Made by a program: the position numbers and the translations under genes
DNA from: Blautia_A ammoniilytica
Lineage (GTDB): Bacteria; Bacillota; Clostridia; Lachnospirales; Lachnospiraceae
NCBI RefSeq assembly: GCF_025566965.1
Contig: NZ_JAOQJL010000015.1
Location: 19,458 to 83,457 of the forward strand
DNA length: 64,000 nucleotides
Reading direction: 5' to 3'
The notes under the pieces: generated by a model
The model's database searches: none
Seen by the model: the letters and a program-made list of their open reading frames with translations, nothing else
What the model was told of the DNA's origin: nothing
Shown: positions 7,729 to 17,232 of the stretch, in pieces
Layout of the letters: the number at the start of each line of letters is the position of its first letter
Numbering within the stretch: the first letter of the stretch is position 1

Positions 7729-8078
7729 TCGTGGAACTTTTTTCTCTGACTGGACAGGTTAAAATACTCACTGGAAATAAACCCATGGGCAACCAATGCC
7801 TGAAATACCCGTTCCTGCTCATGGGTCATATCCATCCCCACAGTGGAATTATAGTCTGTGATCACACATCCTGTCTTCTCGATCAGCCAAAACAGTGGTG
7901 AATCATCCTGTGGCACCATTTTGAATATCTCATCCGAAGTGTAGGGCAGTAATCCCATCAAAGCCTCCATATGTCCGCCGTCCTGGATCAGCCGGTAATC
8001 TCCATCCGGCATAATGATCCCGTCACTAAAATTACTGTCCTGCTTCATCTTGTTCAGAAGCTCTTCTGTTACCTTCAT
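7689..8078 (-). CDS. Conserved hypothetical protein (129 aa)
   Basis: I do not recognise a named family. The protein is soluble, acidic in its first two thirds (MKVTEELLNKMKQDSNFSDG..., DSPLFWLIEKTGCVITDYNSTVGMDMTHEQERVFQALVAHGFISS) and ends in a lysine-rich tail. It may be a small cytosolic protein; no motif points to catalysis. Its 3' end overlaps ltaE by 40 bases tail-to-tail. The upstream gap holds an AT-rich tandem repeat, and the next gene on the same strand is a phosphatidyltransferase. Confidence 0.6.
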   Translation of the reverse strand: MKVTEELLNKMKQDSNFSDGIIMPDGDYRLIQDGGHMEALMGLLPYTSDEIFKMVPQDDSPLFWLIEKTGCVITDYNSTVGMDMTHEQERVFQALVAHGFISSEYFNLSSQRKKFHDQEKQKDKTVPSL

Positions 8079-8109
8079 CTATCTTCCCCATTACACATTT
8101 TATTTATTA

Positions 8110-8178
8110 GCTTTTATTTTTTGCTTTTATTTTTTTGCTTTTATTTTTTTGCTTTTATTTTTTTGCTTTTATTTTTTA
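8110..8178. repeat. Tandem 14-bp AT-rich repeat
   Basis: About five head-to-tail copies of GCTTTTATTTTTTT lie between the phosphatidyltransferase stop and the 129-aa gene on the same strand. It has no coding potential. Confidence 0.85.
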
Positions 8179-8200
8179 ACTTTTATTTATTAGCCTTTAT

Positions 8201-8806
8201 TTATATTGTCTTTGATATCGTCTTTTCATCCTTTTGTTTTACTTCTGTATCCAGAAAATGCATCTTCAGGATCCCGTGATAAAATCTTCCATACAGAACC
8301 AGTGACATAAGCATAATTCCAGCACAGGAAACGATCAGAAACCAGGCCAGCCCGTCTGGGATCTCCTGCCAGAAAAACAAAACAGTCATCACCAGATACA
8401 AAACTACTGTACTAAGCTTCCCGTACCATTTTGCACTGTTGATCTGATCTCTCACCTTCAGAGTCTGATATCCCCAGTAAAGCATGATTCCTTCCTTTAC
8501 AGCAAATAAAAGGATCATCACCCAAAGTCTTTGATATCTGGAGGAAAGACAGAAAATCATAGACACCTGTGTCAGCTTGTCGGCTACAGGATCCAGCACC
8601 TTACCTACATCAGAAACCATGTGAAATCTGCGGGCCACCTTTCCGTCCAATACATCGGTCAGTGCAGACAGTGCCACCACAGCAATCGCCTGTTTATAAT
8701 CTCCTCTTCTGTACAACCATATAATAGCCGGTATCAATAGGATCCTGAACAAACTCATCAGATTGGGAATGGTCAATATATTGTCTTTTTTCAATCTTTC
8801 TCCCAT
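8201..8806 (-). CDS. CDP-alcohol phosphatidyltransferase (PgsA-like)
   Basis: Membrane enzyme that joins a CDP-diacylglycerol phosphatidyl group to an alcohol, most likely a phosphatidylglycerophosphate or cardiolipin synthase of the CDP-alcohol family. The signature D-G-x2-A-R-x8-G-x3-D-x3-D is complete: DGKVARRF ... GKVLDPVAD (about residues 52-74). Several membrane helices follow. The start at 8806 (MGERLKKDNILTIPNLMSL) follows an AGGAG site; a longer frame reaching 8950 adds an unrelated low-complexity leader. The substrate cannot be decided from sequence alone. Confidence 0.85.
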   Translation of the reverse strand: MGERLKKDNILTIPNLMSLFRILLIPAIIWLYRRGDYKQAIAVVALSALTDVLDGKVARRFHMVSDVGKVLDPVADKLTQVSMIFCLSSRYQRLWVMILLFAVKEGIMLYWGYQTLKVRDQINSAKWYGKLSTVVLYLVMTVLFFWQEIPDGLAWFLIVSCAGIMLMSLVLYGRFYHGILKMHFLDTEVKQKDEKTISKTI

Positions 8807-8973
8807 AGCTTCTCCTTTTTCATGTATACTCCTTTTCCATCCGTTACCATATTGTTTCATTCTAACATGAAAAAAAGTTTCGTCAACCTGATAAAAAATA
8901 AAAAAAGACTGATAAAATATAAAAAAAGACTTGCTTTTTATAATATTCATGTTATAGTATTCACATACTTATT

Positions 8974-8994
8974 ATGTAGTTTCAAATACTACAT
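8974..8994. promoter_or_regulatory. Palindrome upstream of the hemolysin III gene
   Basis: ATGTAGT-TTCAAAT-ACTACAT is a perfect 7-bp inverted repeat with a 7-nt spacer, about 72 nt before the gene at 9066. It could be an operator; no regulator is identified. Confidence 0.4.
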
Positions 8995-9065
8995 GTGACT
9001 GTTTTTGATGCCGTATCATTTTTAAGATCATAGGATTCCTGTAATCATTCAAAGGAGGTTTTCAC

Positions 9066-9728
9066 ATGAAATTCAAATTAAAAGATCCTGGCAGCGCCAT
9101 TACTCATGGTATCGCATTTCTGCTTGCAGCGGCGGGCGCAGCACCACTGCTGATCCGTGCAGCTGGCTGTACAGATCACCTGCACCTGGCTGCCCTTAGC
9201 ATATTTATCCTTACAATGATGCTTCTATATGCAGCCAGTACTATTTACCACTCCGTAGATTCTACCGAAAAAGTCAACCGCAGGCTGCGCAAGATGGATC
9301 ATATGATGATCTTTGTAATGATCGCCGGCAGCTACACACCTGTATGTCTGATCGTCCTTCATAATCGCATCGGCTATATTCTGTGTGCAATGGTCTGGAC
9401 AGTTGCCATGCTTGGGATCCTTTTCAAAGGCTTTTGGGTAACTTGTCCCAAATGGCTTTCGTCCCTGCTCTATATCGGCATGGGATGGCTGTGTGTACTG
9501 GCATTTATGCCGATTTTCACAGCACTTCCAAGAGCAGCCTTTGGCTGGCTTCTTGCAGGAGGGCTGATCTACACAGTAGGCGGTGTGATCTACGCCTTAA
9601 AGCTTCCGCTATTTAATTCCAGACACAAGAACTTTGGTTCCCATGAGATCTTCCATGTATTTATCATGCTAGGCAGTGCATGCCACTTCATCCTTATGTA
9701 TTCCTTCGTTGCCCGCATGCCATTATAA
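9066..9728 (+). CDS. Hemolysin III family (PAQR-like) membrane protein
   Basis: A 220-aa seven-helix membrane protein of the HlyIII/YqfA (TrhA) family. Family features are SAITHGIAFLLAA at the N-terminus, AASTIYHS (conserved Ser/His) near residue 58, KMDHMMIF near residue 75, and SHEIFHVFIMLGSACHF near the C-terminus. The conserved His residues form the metal site seen in PAQR relatives. The name reflects early hemolysin tests; in bacteria the role is membrane homeostasis rather than proven toxicity. A strong AAAGGAGG ribosome site precedes the ATG. Confidence 0.9.
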   Translation: MKFKLKDPGSAITHGIAFLLAAAGAAPLLIRAAGCTDHLHLAALSIFILTMMLLYAASTIYHSVDSTEKVNRRLRKMDHMMIFVMIAGSYTPVCLIVLHNRIGYILCAMVWTVAMLGILFKGFWVTCPKWLSSLLYIGMGWLCVLAFMPIFTALPRAAFGWLLAGGLIYTVGGVIYALKLPLFNSRHKNFGSHEIFHVFIMLGSACHFILMYSFVARMPL

Positions 9729-9729
9729 G

Positions 9730-9972
9730 TTAAAAATCAAGCAGCTCCAGTTTCTGTTTTCTGGTCAGCTGCTTGATTGCATATTCTCTTTGCATTGCTT
9801 CCTGTTTCGTCTCATACCCCTCGTAATAAACTAGCGTCACCGGACGCTTTGTGCGGGTGTATTTTGCCCCATCCTGGCCTTTATTATGTGCCTGCAGCCG
9901 TTTCCTCAGACAATTTGTCCAACCAGTATACAGGCTTCCGTCTGCACATTTCACCATATAAGTATAATTCAT
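9730..9972 (-). CDS. GIY-YIG nuclease superfamily protein (UPF0213)
   Basis: An 80-aa stand-alone GIY-YIG domain: YTYMVKCADGSLYTGWT supplies the two strands, followed by RLQAHNKGQDGAKYTR with the conserved Arg/His region and a YYEGYETKQEAMQREYAIK helix containing the catalytic Glu. The family is widespread in Firmicutes and its physiological role is unknown. The stop lies one base after the stop of the convergent hemolysin III gene. Confidence 0.88.
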   Translation of the reverse strand: MNYTYMVKCADGSLYTGWTNCLRKRLQAHNKGQDGAKYTRTKRPVTLVYYEGYETKQEAMQREYAIKQLTRKQKLELLDF

Positions 9973-9998
9973 TTATAATCCCTGGCTTTCTATGTAAA

Positions 9999-10049
9999 GG
10001 AATGCCTTGGCATTCCCTTTTTGTAACTGTAAGGATACTGAACTGTTAC
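9999..10049. repeat. REP-like intergenic repeat
   Basis: A hairpin GGAATGCCTTGGCATTCC is followed by GTAACTGTAAGGATACTGAAC-TGTTAC. Related pairs occur after repeat copy A (about 3650-3697) and the second part again at 63733-63760. The 9973-10184 gap also has a GCAGCCGGT ... ACCGGCCGC stem further on and no ORF. Confidence 0.5.
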
Positions 10050-10184
10050 CCCTTTTCTATATAAAAGCAGCCGGTAAGAAGCGTATCTTATCAGGATTTC
10101 CGTAATATCTCTGTTGACAGGGAAACCGGCCGCATATTTTCCTACCTTCTTTATTATACGTGCTCTCTTACTTTTTGTGAATCC

Positions 10185-10964
10185 CTATGGCAGATATACG
10201 ATCGGGTCAATTGGCTTTCCGTCTTTCTTCATTGCAAAGTACAGATTACTTCCCTCTTTACTGTAATATTTTGTAGGTGTACCTATATATCCGATGGTTG
10301 TACCCTTTTTCACTGTATCGCCCTGTTCTACCTGCAGATCTGTCAGCTGACCGTATATCGCCTGATATCCGTTTCCAAGTTCCATAGTAACCGTGGTTCC
10401 TGTCTGTGCGTCCTGTGCAATGGTCAGTACCTTTCCATTAACTGCAGACTGGACCGGGGCGCCCTGCACTGCCTGGACAGCAATGCCGGAACTTAATCTG
10501 TACTGATCCAACGTAGGAAAATACGTAGTATTGTCCATGCTGTAATCAATCAGGATATTTCCATTTACCGGCCACTCCATTAATGTATCTTCTGAAAAAA
10601 GGATCTCCGGTGCCATGTTTAGTCCTGTAGTTCCACCGGCGCCTGTTTTTGCAGCTGCTTCTGCAGACGAAGCAGTTTTGATAGCTTCTGTCTGTGTCTC
10701 TTCTTGTATCAGATTTTCTCCTGCTGTGATGCTGCTACTGCCTGTTTCCGCCTGCACCAGACGGGTATCTGCCTGTGCACTGGCTTCCTCTTTTATCTCA
10801 TCTTCCTTGGCATCACTTTTCTGAACACTTTCCATTGGCAGGATCTCCTGAATGATCTCCCCATTTTGGGATGTTCCAAGCTGATATGCACTGATTCCAA
10901 GTGCTGCCAGCACAGCCAGCGCCCCAACATTGAAAATAACCTTCATTGTTCTGTTTTTCTTCAT
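10185..10964 (-). CDS. spoIIQ: SpoIIQ-like M23-domain sporulation protein
   Basis: A single-pass membrane protein of 259 aa with an N-terminal helix (KVIFNVGALAVLAALGISAY), a low-complexity Glu/Ala-rich linker, and a C-terminal LytM/M23 domain (about residues 150-259). SpoIIQ sits in the forespore membrane and pairs with mother-cell SpoIIIAH to form the feeding-tube channel. Of the metal residues, the usual second-site HxH is replaced (AIYGQLT where HLS is common), so it is probably not an active peptidase, as in many clostridial variants. The start at 10964 (MKKNRTMK) follows AGAGGTG; a longer frame overlapping spoIID is rejected. It sits directly after spoIID on the same strand. Confidence 0.85.
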   Translation of the reverse strand: MKKNRTMKVIFNVGALAVLAALGISAYQLGTSQNGEIIQEILPMESVQKSDAKEDEIKEEASAQADTRLVQAETGSSSITAGENLIQEETQTEAIKTASSAEAAAKTGAGGTTGLNMAPEILFSEDTLMEWPVNGNILIDYSMDNTTYFPTLDQYRLSSGIAVQAVQGAPVQSAVNGKVLTIAQDAQTGTTVTMELGNGYQAIYGQLTDLQVEQGDTVKKGTTIGYIGTPTKYYSKEGSNLYFAMKKDGKPIDPIVYLP

Positions 10965-11025
10965 ATTCTGTTCACCTCTATCATCATAATCCAGAGCCTG
11001 TTCGCCGCTCCACCTGTAATTATAG

Positions 11026-11052
11026 GGTGTCCAGAAATTTTGCCGGCTATAC
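11026..11052 (-). promoter_or_regulatory. Possible sigma-F promoter of spoIIQ
   Basis: Minus strand GTATA (11052-11048), a 15-nt spacer, then GGACACC (11032-11026). This partly matches the sigma-F pattern and is placed about 65 nt before the spoIIQ start. The -10 match is incomplete. Confidence 0.3.
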
Positions 11053-11901
11053 ACCAGCTTTTGGAATCTGTACAATATTTTTTATTTCCATTTCAGGAAA
11101 ATAAGTCTGAAGAATGTGTTCCCAGTCATATCCTGCTTTTGCCAGACAATTTCCCCCATATTGTGAGTACCCAAGTCCATGACCTTTTCCCTTGCACAAA
11201 AACCGATACCTGCTGCCTATTTTCTGTACTTTAAAATCCGCTGAAGCCAGCCCAAGCCCTGTACGAAAGGCTTCTCCCTCAACAGGCTTTCCATCTGCCA
11301 TCATCCAGCTTACATATCCTTTAGAGTCCCTTTCCCGGATTTCCAGTACCTTGGGCATCTGTGATGCAGGGATATAAAATGAAGATAAATACTCCTCCGC
11401 TTTTTTATCTTCACTGCTGTCCACAGTTTTCAGATAACTGTACTCCTGACTATGAAAAACCTCCTGACCATCTCTGGTGCTTCCGCTGCTGATCTGGTGA
11501 TAGGGAACCAGCTTCAATTCCTCATTCCATGTAAGCACCATATTTTCCGTTTCATGTACTGCTTCCTCATAACATTCTTCTTTTTTCCGAAAAAAAAGCT
11601 CCGGAAATTTTCCAGCTGACATTCCATACTCCTGCCTCTTTATCACAATATCACGCAGACTTCTGCCCTCACACATTTCATCATAAAAATTGGTTCTTGT
11701 AACCACTGCCTGGGCTTTTACTGCTTCCGTCTCATATCCTGCAGGTATCTGTCCTTCCAGCATGCAGGCGATCCATTCTTCAGGATCAAAAGTATGTACT
11801 GTAAGTGCCTGTTCTGCTCCATTTACTATTATAACCATAAGATACGGGAGCACCAGAAGTACCGGCAGGCTACACAGAATATTTCTGATCTTTTCCTTCA
11901 T
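11047..11901 (-). CDS. spoIID: Stage II sporulation protein D
   Basis: Lytic transglycosylase that, with SpoIIM and SpoIIP, degrades septal peptidoglycan during engulfment. The 284-aa protein has one N-terminal membrane helix (LPVLLVLPYLMVIIV) and the SpoIID domain: EEWIACMLEGQIPAGYETEAVKAQAVVTRT contains the catalytic Glu, and GKGHGLGYSQYGGNCLAKAGYDWEHIL is the conserved C-terminal block. The length is slightly short but complete. It lies upstream of spoIIQ on the same strand. The 11902-12083 gap holds divergent promoters that I cannot assign. Confidence 0.93.
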   Translation of the reverse strand: MKEKIRNILCSLPVLLVLPYLMVIIVNGAEQALTVHTFDPEEWIACMLEGQIPAGYETEAVKAQAVVTRTNFYDEMCEGRSLRDIVIKRQEYGMSAGKFPELFFRKKEECYEEAVHETENMVLTWNEELKLVPYHQISSGSTRDGQEVFHSQEYSYLKTVDSSEDKKAEEYLSSFYIPASQMPKVLEIRERDSKGYVSWMMADGKPVEGEAFRTGLGLASADFKVQKIGSRYRFLCKGKGHGLGYSQYGGNCLAKAGYDWEHILQTYFPEMEIKNIVQIPKAGV

Positions 11902-12083
11902 AAGCTATTTCCCGGTTGTCTTTTTTTCAGTATATGTTTTTTTCTCATAAAATTATGCTATGGCCGTAATAGTGAGAAGGATTGAATATTGTATCCCTGT
12001 CAAAATTACGGTATACTAAATAAATCGTAACTGCATAGTCACTGATCAGTTACCGCAAATCACACATTTGGAGGTTACATAGC

Positions 12084-13271
12084 ATGACAGCTTTTTTACT
12101 GGCGCCATTTTATATTCTTGTGAATGTTTATGTGGTTCGTTGGATGATCCGCTGGATGGGTGCCTGCAGCCACATTTTCCAGTCTGCAGTTTTCCGTGCT
12201 GTATTTATCATTTTTTATATTCTGATAGCCTCTTCACTGCTTACAGGCTTCCTGATCAACAAGCCGGAATTTCTTCACCGCATCCTGAAAAACACTGGCA
12301 ACTATTTTCTCGGCACATTTCTCTACATTATTTTGGTAATTGTAGTAGTCGACCTTGTACGCCTGATCCTTAAGTATGTATTTCATGCCCGATTTCTGGA
12401 ATTTCGCAGCACCTTCGTGATCACAGGCTTTGTCTGTATGGCACTGATCATTCTCATCAGCGTTTACGGTATTCTGCATGTAGGTACCATCAAAGTAACG
12501 CCTTATGAAGTGACCGTCAACAAAAAGGTAAAGGACATGGATTCCCTTAAGATCGTCCTTCTTGCAGATACCCATTTCGGTTACAGCATTAACTGCCGAC
12601 ATGCACAGAAAATGGTAGAAAAGATCAATGCCCAGGATCCGGATATTGTCTGTATTGCAGGGGATATTTTTGATAATGATTACGATGCCATCAGCGATCC
12701 TGAAGGAGTGTGTAACGCACTGAAATCCATTAAATCCAGATATGGGGTATATGCCTGCTGGGGCAACCATGACCTGGATGAACCCATTCTTGCCGGATTT
12801 ACTTTTGGCGGAAAGAAAAAAGATCAGGCTGATCCACGTATGGAGCAGCTGCTTAGAGATGCCAATATCCATCTTCTTACAGACGAAGCAGAATTGATCG
12901 ATGATAAATTTTATGTTGTAGGACGAAATGATTCTTCCCGCACCCACAAGCTTGGCGGACAACGACTTTCCCCGGCTCAGCTAACCAAAGACCTTGATCT
13001 TGATAAACCGATTATTTTCATTGACCATCAACCAAAACAACTGCAGGAAACTGCAGATGCCGGAGCAGACTTGGATCTTTGCGGTCATACCCATGACGGC
13101 CAGATCTTCCCTGGAAACCTGTTTATCCATCTGTTCTGGGAAAATTCATTTGGTTATCTGAAAAAAGACAAGATGCACAATATTGTTACTTCAGGCGTAG
13201 GTGTATGGGGACCGGATATGCGAGTAGGCACCAACTGTGAGATCTGCCCCATCACTGTACACTTTCAGTAA
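12084..13271 (+). CDS. Membrane-anchored metallophosphoesterase
   Basis: A 395-aa protein with about four N-terminal membrane helices (residues 1-150) and a calcineurin-like phosphoesterase domain. The metal-binding blocks are ordered as in the family: LADTHFG (about 156), AGDIFDND (about 193), WGNHD (about 224), and CGHTHDGQ (about 335). This arrangement is the YkuE/YaeI-type group, some of which act on lipid-linked phosphates. The substrate here is not determined. The ribosome site TTGGAGG precedes ATG 12084. Confidence 0.87.
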   Translation: MTAFLLAPFYILVNVYVVRWMIRWMGACSHIFQSAVFRAVFIIFYILIASSLLTGFLINKPEFLHRILKNTGNYFLGTFLYIILVIVVVDLVRLILKYVFHARFLEFRSTFVITGFVCMALIILISVYGILHVGTIKVTPYEVTVNKKVKDMDSLKIVLLADTHFGYSINCRHAQKMVEKINAQDPDIVCIAGDIFDNDYDAISDPEGVCNALKSIKSRYGVYACWGNHDLDEPILAGFTFGGKKKDQADPRMEQLLRDANIHLLTDEAELIDDKFYVVGRNDSSRTHKLGGQRLSPAQLTKDLDLDKPIIFIDHQPKQLQETADAGADLDLCGHTHDGQIFPGNLFIHLFWENSFGYLKKDKMHNIVTSGVGVWGPDMRVGTNCEICPITVHFQ

Positions 13272-13322
13272 TGGGACAGCAGTTTATCTCCCGTTATAAG
13301 GAAAAGGGACTGTTATTTACTG

Positions 13323-15158
13323 TTATTTACGGATCTTTGTAACAGTAGTAACTCCCTTTCCACTGTTAGGATATCTGGATGAATATCCCTGGTCTGTCAG
13401 GAATACGCAAATCAGGCTTACGCATAACACCACAAGCAGTTTGTGATTCATTCGCTGTACCAGATTGTCCAGAAGAGGGGCCAGCACATAAATAATCACC
13501 AGGCCTCCTACACCAAAGACCAGCAGGCCTTCTGCGCAGATCCTTCCATTCAGGTTAAGAAAATAGCCAGAATAATCCCACCATCTTTTTCCGTTTATAA
13601 GTTCCAGTACATAGGAAGTAAGATATTCTATCCCACCACAAACCACCATGGTCATTACAAATTCTATTGCAGGGTTATTGCGGAACCGGTACAGCAATAA
13701 CAGGATCAGTGCGCTCCCGCTTCCATATATCGGCAGCCATGGACCATGCAGAACTCCACGGTTTACTATGGTTCCGTTTGTGATCAGGTGAAGACTGACC
13801 TCCCAGATCCAGCCTCCAAAGGACATGATAAAAAAGACCATGATCACCGACCATACAGAATAACAGCGCATATAATTGATTTGGGAAAGCCATTGCCTGG
13901 TATTCTTATTTTTTACCGAAAGAGGGCCCAGTCGGGCAGGATAAATCTTTCCTTCATATGCCTCACGTAATTCTGTCCCTTGCAGCATTTCTGCCTGCTT
14001 CTTTTCAAATTCACGTTCTTTTTTATCTCCAAAGAATACGATGCCCAGATTCTTGATCATGAATCTGTGGATTCCTCTCATAGGTGCCAGAATGTCTTCT
14101 TCGCTTTCCCGCTTCTTGAGCACATCTCCATATGCCATCAAAAGCATTTCCTGTGAAGGTGTTTCAAAAAGATACCTGTCATTTAAAAGCTGGCTGCCTG
14201 GAATTTTCTTTTCTTTTCCTATCCTCCGCAGCATGGCATAATATTCACACATGGTAGTTTCTTTGTAAGGTCTTGTAATAAGTATATTCACGATCCAGCC
14301 GGTAAAAGCTCCCAGAATTTCCCATCCCAAAAAAGAAAGATCCAGTATAAACAATTCCCATTTATGCCCATTCATCATCTTTCTGGAAAGCGTGATCGTT
14401 TCATTTGCTCCAATCTCCGGATTCTCAGCCACGATATAAGGAACCATAAAATACGAATAGTGTTTGATCAATCCCCCCACGATTGTAAACCACCATAACA
14501 ATTTATATGCCCGCATCACACACATAGTCAAACATGCCTGAACCCATTTCCGTACCTTCAGAAGATAAAATACCCTCTGTGTATGGATTTTTTCATAACG
14601 CATGCCTTCCATAAACATACGCACCATGACAACCTTATAAACATTAATAAACAAAAACCAAACCAGAAAAACGATCACCAGACTGACCAGTATTAATATG
14701 ATCACTGCAACACTGTCTGAACCAACAATAGAAGAAATACCCACAGCAATCGACACGATAAATGCTCCGGATGTGATCTTATTTACAATCTTTGAAAGCA
14801 TTCCACGGCTATGCCCCAGCACGGCTTTCTTGTTATCCTTTGAGGAGTTTACCTGCTTCTGTATCCGCTCATCTGCCAGACGTCTTCCTTCTTCTCTGTT
14901 TCCATCAAATAAATTCTTCAAAATAGCTATAAACTGACTGCCCATTCCAGGATCTTCCTCATAAATCTCCTCACTTACCGGATCTTTTCCTTTGAATGGC
15001 AGGTTCAACCTGGCTGTTACTTCTGTCCTGGCAATACTGTAATCCACAAGCCTTCCGCCGGAAATGATCATAAGTACCAGACACAGTACCACCCAGATCC
15101 CATAATGTTCTTTGACTGAAATTCTTGCTTTTCTTTTTATCATTTTTCTGTAATTCAT
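13323..15158 (-). CDS. DUF975 and CmpB-like (putative ABC-transporter type IV) membrane protein
   Basis: A 611-aa polytopic protein. The N-terminal half resembles DUF975 integral membrane proteins (MNYRKMIKRKARISVKEHYG, then several helices and NEPEIGANETITLSRKMM-like amphipathic segments). The C-terminal ~220 residues match the family annotated 'putative ABC-transporter type IV' (SFGGWIWEVSLHLI, VNRGVLHGPWLPIYG, RWWDYSGYFLNLNGRIC). No ATPase is nearby, so a transport role is not supported by context. The start at 15158 follows AAGGAG; a longer frame to 15212 lacks a site. Confidence 0.75.
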   Translation of the reverse strand: MNYRKMIKRKARISVKEHYGIWVVLCLVLMIISGGRLVDYSIARTEVTARLNLPFKGKDPVSEEIYEEDPGMGSQFIAILKNLFDGNREEGRRLADERIQKQVNSSKDNKKAVLGHSRGMLSKIVNKITSGAFIVSIAVGISSIVGSDSVAVIILILVSLVIVFLVWFLFINVYKVVMVRMFMEGMRYEKIHTQRVFYLLKVRKWVQACLTMCVMRAYKLLWWFTIVGGLIKHYSYFMVPYIVAENPEIGANETITLSRKMMNGHKWELFILDLSFLGWEILGAFTGWIVNILITRPYKETTMCEYYAMLRRIGKEKKIPGSQLLNDRYLFETPSQEMLLMAYGDVLKKRESEEDILAPMRGIHRFMIKNLGIVFFGDKKEREFEKKQAEMLQGTELREAYEGKIYPARLGPLSVKNKNTRQWLSQINYMRCYSVWSVIMVFFIMSFGGWIWEVSLHLITNGTIVNRGVLHGPWLPIYGSGSALILLLLYRFRNNPAIEFVMTMVVCGGIEYLTSYVLELINGKRWWDYSGYFLNLNGRICAEGLLVFGVGGLVIIYVLAPLLDNLVQRMNHKLLVVLCVSLICVFLTDQGYSSRYPNSGKGVTTVTKIRK

Positions 15159-15408
15159 ATTTTTTTCTCCTTCGTATAATATGATTATATAGAAATTGCA
15201 GATAAAACACAATATACGTCACAGGATTGTAAGTATATTGAAAGCATATCTTAAGAAAGAGAATATGTTACCAGGATGGCATTGGGGGACATTATAACTT
15301 CCAGAGACATTCATTGCTTTTTTTTAGTAAAATGAGTATAATGCATAAAAAGAGTTGTCTGTCAGTTTTATGATGGCAATAATGAATTCTGATATCAGGA
15401 GGTTGTCT

Positions 15409-17232
15409 ATGGCCAAAGAACAACTTGCAGTAGCGGAACTGATCATGAATCTGATCCTTGGGAAAACAGAAAATGTAAGCCGTGTGGATTTTTTTCCGCA
15501 AAAGAAAAAATTCCCGGAGGATTTACCCTATGAACAGCCTTTTCCAAGAGCAACCCCGGAAAGTCAGGGTGTATCTTCCCGCCTGCTCAGTGCTATGATC
15601 CGTGAGCTTTACAGCTCCAAATATACAGATATGCATCATCTGATGGTGCTGCGACATGGAAAAGTGATCTGTGAATGTAATTTTGCCCCTTATCCGGCCG
15701 GCATGTGGCACATTACCCATTCCATGTGTAAAAGCATTACCTCTATGGCTATTGGCCTGCTTGTAAACGAGGGAAAACTAACCCTGGACGAAAATATATA
15801 TAAGATTTTTGAGGATCAGCTGAATCCTTTTACCAAGGTGCTCCGTCCCGTCATAACAGTGGATAATCTTCTTACCATGACCAGTGGCGTAACCTTTAAC
15901 GAATCCGGCATTGTTTCCGGTAATGACTGGCTTGGAAGCTATCTAAGTTCCCAGGTTTCGGGCCGTCCTGGCACCACGTTCCAGTATAACAGCCTGAATA
16001 CTTATGTATTATCCGCCATTGTGACCAAACGTACCGGCGAAACTCTAACGGATTATCTGAAGCCACGGCTTTTTGAGCCTCTGGGGATCACACGATATCT
16101 ATGGGAGACTTGTCCCAAAGGGATCACCAAAGGAGGGTGGGGACTTTTCCTATGTATGGAGGACATGGCAAAGCTTGGCCAGCTTTACCTGCAAAAAGGC
16201 ATGTGGAATGGTCGGCAGATCATTCCTGTAGCATGGGTAGAAACTTCCACACAGAAGCATACAGACAGCATTCCAGGTACATTTGGATACGGCTATCAGA
16301 TCTGGATGGAGCAGCGGCCCGAAAGCTTTGAATTTAATGGAATGCTTGGTCAAAATGTGGTTGTATATCCGGATATGGACATGGTACTTGTAACCAATGC
16401 AGGGAACAACGAGTTGTTCCAGAATTGTGTTATGCTGAATATCATCCGCAAATATTTTCCTGTAGAATATATGCCAAAGGAACAGTTGCCAGAGGATCCA
16501 AGTGCTTATGGTATTCTACAGAAACTGATCGGTTCTATCCAAACCGGTGGTAAAGCTCCTGCCATTCATGGCGGCTGGCCAAAATCAGCCAGAATATCTG
16601 CCCGATATCCAGGAAAACCTTGTACTACAAACTGCCAGCCGGATCCGTATCCTATGTTCAAACAGCTTAATGGAAGAACTTATCAGCTTTCTCCACAATC
16701 TGTTGGCCTTTTTCCACTATTTATACAAGTTTTCCACAATAATATGACGGAGGGGCTGAGGGAAATCTCTTTCTCCTATGAAAAAGGCATATTTTACGTA
16801 CTGTTTCTGGAAGGTGATACCATTCACCAAATTCCGGTAGGTTTTTCAACTGCCAGACAGACCTGGCTCACGATCCATGAAGAGCCTTACCTGATCGCCA
16901 CATCCGGTGAATTCACCTCTGACGAAAATGGTACCCCTGTGCTTAAGCTTACCCTTACCTTTCTGGAGGAGTGTGTCAGTCGAAAGATCCATATCTTTTT
17001 CCAGGACAGACAGATCCAGATCCGCTTCCTGGAAACACCTGGCAAGGGAATGATCATGGAGGGGCTGGAATCTGTAACAGAGGAACTGGCTAACAAACTG
17101 ATTTTTGCCACTTTCCGGGATAATGGCGGCATGACAGTAGTACACAGACTCATGGAAGGCACCATCGAACCAGTGGTACAGGGTACTTTATGCCCCCAGA
17201 AGATTATAAGCAGTCAGGAGCAACCGTTATGA
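15409..17232 (+). CDS. Serine hydrolase, class C beta-lactamase-like
   Basis: A 607-aa penicillin-binding-fold hydrolase. The active-site SxxK is SMCK in HITHSMCKSITSMAIG (about residue 107), and the second element is YNS in FQYNSLNTYVL, where family members have YxN. No signal peptide is obvious, so it may be cytosolic or non-classically located. The C-terminal ~250 residues form an additional domain without a recognised family. The start at 15409 follows TCAGGAGG. The stop overlaps the start of the DUF3343 gene (ATGA), implying translational coupling with selenium-related genes, an unexpected partnership. Confidence 0.8.
   Translation: MAKEQLAVAELIMNLILGKTENVSRVDFFPQKKKFPEDLPYEQPFPRATPESQGVSSRLLSAMIRELYSSKYTDMHHLMVLRHGKVICECNFAPYPAGMWHITHSMCKSITSMAIGLLVNEGKLTLDENIYKIFEDQLNPFTKVLRPVITVDNLLTMTSGVTFNESGIVSGNDWLGSYLSSQVSGRPGTTFQYNSLNTYVLSAIVTKRTGETLTDYLKPRLFEPLGITRYLWETCPKGITKGGWGLFLCMEDMAKLGQLYLQKGMWNGRQIIPVAWVETSTQKHTDSIPGTFGYGYQIWMEQRPESFEFNGMLGQNVVVYPDMDMVLVTNAGNNELFQNCVMLNIIRKYFPVEYMPKEQLPEDPSAYGILQKLIGSIQTGGKAPAIHGGWPKSARISARYPGKPCTTNCQPDPYPMFKQLNGRTYQLSPQSVGLFPLFIQVFHNNMTEGLREISFSYEKGIFYVLFLEGDTIHQIPVGFSTARQTWLTIHEEPYLIATSGEFTSDENGTPVLKLTLTFLEECVSRKIHIFFQDRQIQIRFLETPGKGMIMEGLESVTEELANKLIFATFRDNGGMTVVHRLMEGTIEPVVQGTLCPQKIISSQEQPL

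Noticed and set aside
10965..11075. N-terminal extension of SpoIIQ to 11075
   Set aside because: It overlaps spoIID and lacks a ribosome site; MKKNRTMK at 10964 has AGAGGTG and the expected short cytosolic leader.
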